Source: Chloroflexota bacterium
Lineage (GTDB): Bacteria > Chloroflexota > UBA11872
Length of the DNA: 17,024 bases
Reading direction: 5' to 3'
NCBI GenBank assembly: GCA_028875175.1
Contig: JAPPFO010000035.1
Span: forward strand, 1 to 17,024
Part shown: positions 15,732 through 17,024 of the stretch, in pieces
How positions within the stretch are numbered: the first letter of the stretch is position 1
How the letters are laid out: each line of letters opens with the position of its first letter
Translations under genes and position numbers: made by a program
Notes under the pieces: model-generated
The model's input: the letters and a program-made list of their open reading frames with translations, nothing else
What the model was told of the DNA's origin: nothing
Databases searched by the model: none

Positions 15732-15817
15732 GCGATGCCGCTCCTCGCGTTGGCAGCCCGCCCGCCTCCTGCGGCCTGACCTGCCGGCTATATGTGAAAA
15801 ACGCCCCGCGGCATCGC
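15732..15817 (-). promoter_or_regulatory. long-range pairing between leader hairpin and glnA ribosome-binding region
   Basis: GCGATGCCGC at 15732-15741 and GCGGCATCGC at 15808-15817 (plus-strand reading) form a perfect 10-bp inverted repeat 66 nt apart. In RNA the 3' half of the leader hairpin could pair with the sequence between the Shine-Dalgarno and the AUG of glnA. The two structures exclude each other. A further small hairpin (15850-15855 with 15862-15867) lies upstream in the same leader. Confidence 0.45.
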
Positions 15818-15831
15818 TGCCATACGGGGCG
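15797..15831 (-). terminator. intrinsic terminator-like hairpin in the glnA leader (candidate attenuator)
   Basis: In the glnA transcript, CGCCCCG (15831-15825) pairs with CGGGGCG (15808-15802), an inner 4-bp stem is capped by a GCGA tetraloop of the GNRA kind, and five U follow (15801-15797). No minus-strand gene lies upstream that it could end: the neighbour on that side runs on the plus strand. It sits about 65 nt before the glnA start and downstream of the predicted promoter, so it belongs to the leader. Confidence 0.6.
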
Positions 15832-15900
15832 GGAGGATCAACGTCCCAACGCTCCCACGCTGGAGCGCTGACAGCCGACATGCATCGCCGGCGTGCGGCA

Positions 15901-15930
15901 ATTGTAGGCGCGGGGCCGTCGGGCTGTCTA
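15901..15930 (-). promoter_or_regulatory. promoter for glnA
   Basis: On the minus strand TAGACA (15930-15925, 5/6), 18 nt, TACAAT (15906-15901, 5/6). Transcription would start near 15894, giving a leader of about 164 nt that contains the terminator-like hairpin. Confidence 0.6.
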
Positions 15931-15998
15931 CGCAATCCAACCGTGACGCCCGCCGTGCGATACGGTGATTCGACTACGCCGCACCCACAGGACGAGCC

Positions 15999-16490
15999 GT
16001 GAGTTTGTGGGACCGCTGGGCTCGCGAGAGCCGCCTGGCCCTGGCCATTGGCCTGCTGGGGACGCTGGCGGTGCCGGTAGTGGGCATCGTGATCCTGCGC
16101 TTCCTGCTGTCCGGTCCCGAGGTGGAGGCGGCGGCCAGCCAGCGGCCGGCCCCGCCGCGCCCGGCTGTTGAAATTGGCGCGACAAACCCCGGCCCCGTGC
16201 CCACCGTGCTGGCGCCGGCGCCACCGCAGACACCGGCGCCCGACGTACCCGCGGCAACCCCTACCCCGGCGCCGACGCCTACCCCCACGCCGTCGCGAAC
16301 CGGCGAGGTGAACGCGACCGACGGCCTGAATGTGCGCACCGAACCCAGCACTCAGGGCCGCGTGCTGCGCATCCTGCCCTTCCAGACTCAGGTGGATCTC
16401 ACCGGCCGCTCCCGCCAGTCGGAAGGCCTCACGTGGGTCGAACTTGAAGCCGGCGGCTGGGTCCAGGAACGCTACCTTGACCACCGCTGA
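15999..16490 (+). CDS. membrane-anchored SH3b-domain protein
   Basis: A 163-residue protein. The GTG start (15999) has AGGACGAG directly upstream. Residues 12-37 are a single membrane helix (signal anchor). Residues 40-100 are a Pro/Ala/Thr linker with TPTPAPTPTPTP, suited to span a cell wall or surface layer. From about 101 to the end lies a bacterial SH3 domain: VNATDGLNVRTEPS, RVLRILPFQTQVDLTGRS, WVELEAGGWVQERYL. Such domains usually bind peptidoglycan or other surface ligands. No enzymatic domain is attached. It is divergent from glnA, with 268 bp between the two start codons. Confidence 0.85.
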   Translation: MSLWDRWARESRLALAIGLLGTLAVPVVGIVILRFLLSGPEVEAAASQRPAPPRPAVEIGATNPGPVPTVLAPAPPQTPAPDVPAATPTPAPTPTPTPSRTGEVNATDGLNVRTEPSTQGRVLRILPFQTQVDLTGRSRQSEGLTWVELEAGGWVQERYLDHR

Positions 16491-16504
16491 CCGCTGCGCG
16501 AACG

Positions 16505-16535
16505 GGCGGCTTGCAGGCCAGGGCCGCCTGCCGCC
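16505..16535 (+). terminator. stem-loop after the SH3b gene (possible terminator)
   Basis: GCAGGC (16513-16518) pairs with GCCTGC (16526-16531), and GGCG (16505-16508) with CGCC (16532-16535), leaving a 4-nt bulge. It lies 15 nt past the stop codon. No T-run follows, so it is only a possible terminator. Confidence 0.35.
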
Positions 16536-16651
16536 TCGCTCCCGTCGGCGCGTTCGGCCGTCATAGCTAAGCCCTCGCTTGGCAGAGTGAGTAAGCTGCT
16601 ATCCGGGTCCATGGGCGAGAGTGCCCGCTCAACGAGGATTCCGTTAGACCA

Positions 16652-17024
16652 ATGAAGAGTCTGCTGCCTCCGCTTCTCTCCGCCGATTCGAATGCCGGAA
16701 AGCCTCGTCGCGTTGCCGCGGTTTTGGCCATTTCCCTGTTGGCCTTCGTTGCATTTGTGGCGCCTGTCGTGGCCGATCAGCACGACGAGGACGAAATGGC
16801 GAGCGGTGGCCTCTCCGCCGTGGTGCAGCAGTCGGCGTTCCTTCAACCCGACGCGACCCTCGGCCACAATATTCCCGACTTGCAGGTAACCGTCGGCGAT
16901 GTCGACGTGGCCTGTGACTTCCTGAGCTTTTACCGAGCCACCGGCGACGTTGCACGCTGGGGCTATCCAACGTCCGAAGTAATCGCTGAACGCCCCGGCG
17001 GCCTGACCCAGTACTACCAGCGCG
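16652..17024 (+). CDS. secreted protein with W-G-Y-P repeat motif, C-terminus cut by window edge
   Basis: The frame is open from the ATG at 16652 to the right edge (124 codons). Residues 19-41 form a signal peptide with a likely cleavage after VVA (39-41). The mature part contains FLSFYRATGDVARWGYPTSE followed by a Gly-rich turn and QYYQR. This pattern (a Phe-Tyr pair, then W/F-G-Y-P, then Q-Y-hydrophobic) resembles short LGFP-like repeats frequent in secreted Chloroflexota proteins. What follows beyond the edge could be more repeats or a catalytic domain. No strong ribosome-binding site is seen; GAGGA lies about 13 nt upstream. Confidence 0.65.
   Translation, partial: MKSLLPPLLSADSNAGKPRRVAAVLAISLLAFVAFVAPVVADQHDEDEMASGGLSAVVQQSAFLQPDATLGHNIPDLQVTVGDVDVACDFLSFYRATGDVARWGYPTSEVIAERPGGLTQYYQR

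Noticed and set aside
14321..15871. A 516-codon open frame on the plus strand
   Set aside because: It is the mirror of glnA; the high GC content keeps stops out of the opposite strand. The glnA product is certain.
1..17024. tRNA, rRNA, CRISPR arrays, insertion sequences, phage genes or defence systems
   Set aside because: None seen: no repeat-spacer pattern, no transposase or integrase motif, no tRNA-like cloverleaf noticed in the gaps by eye.

Overview
The window looks like a piece of a GC-rich Chloroflexota chromosome, probably a free-living or host-associated environmental lineage. This is inferred from gene style, since no rRNA is present. The clues are: a solute-binding lipoprotein whose mature N-terminus is a long Val/Glu/Lys stalk (common in Chloroflexota transporters); a membrane-anchored SH3b protein with a Pro/Thr linker; a secreted protein with a repeat ending in a W-G-Y-P motif of the kind abundant in Chloroflexota; and the holB-ricT gene pair.

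Layout. (1) 1-3261, minus: a very large GTG-initiated gene, open to the left edge, for a GH106-like glycoside hydrolase without a signal peptide, followed upstream by a 352-bp regulatory gap with a good promoter, tandem 8-bp repeats and a dyad. (2) 3614-7293, minus: a three-gene glycine betaine/proline-type ABC importer in the order ATPase (with CBS-like C-terminus), permease, Tat-type lipoprotein. The lipoprotein gene has its own TTGACA promoter. Sampled lines of this block are visibly poorer in GC than the genes on either side. (3) 7614-9828, plus: a SirB1-type transglutaminase-like protein, a class I methyltransferase, and a small membrane protein built of 11-residue glycine/hydrophobic repeats. 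(4) 10041-14234, plus: an anchored surface protein with regulatory-like beta domains and a C-terminal propeller, then DNA polymerase III delta' (holB) coupled through a TAATG junction, then a RicT/PSP1 protein starting inside the end of holB. A 12-bp perfect hairpin ends this unit and separates it from the convergent glnA. (5) 14288-15730, minus: type I glutamine synthetase with an adenylylation tyrosine, preceded by a leader that carries a promoter, an intrinsic terminator-like hairpin and a 10-nt segment complementary to the ribosome-binding region. (6) 15999 to the end, plus: the SH3b anchored protein and the start of a secreted protein cut by the right edge.

How the genes fit together: the betaine importer suggests osmoprotection or use of quaternary amines as carbon and nitrogen source. 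glnA handles ammonium assimilation. The holB-ricT unit is housekeeping. The remainder are surface or sugar-processing genes. The strongest candidate for an undescribed system is the glnA leader, which has the parts of a transcription attenuator or translational switch but matches no riboswitch class that I can recognise. No tRNA, rRNA, insertion sequence, prophage gene or CRISPR array was seen.
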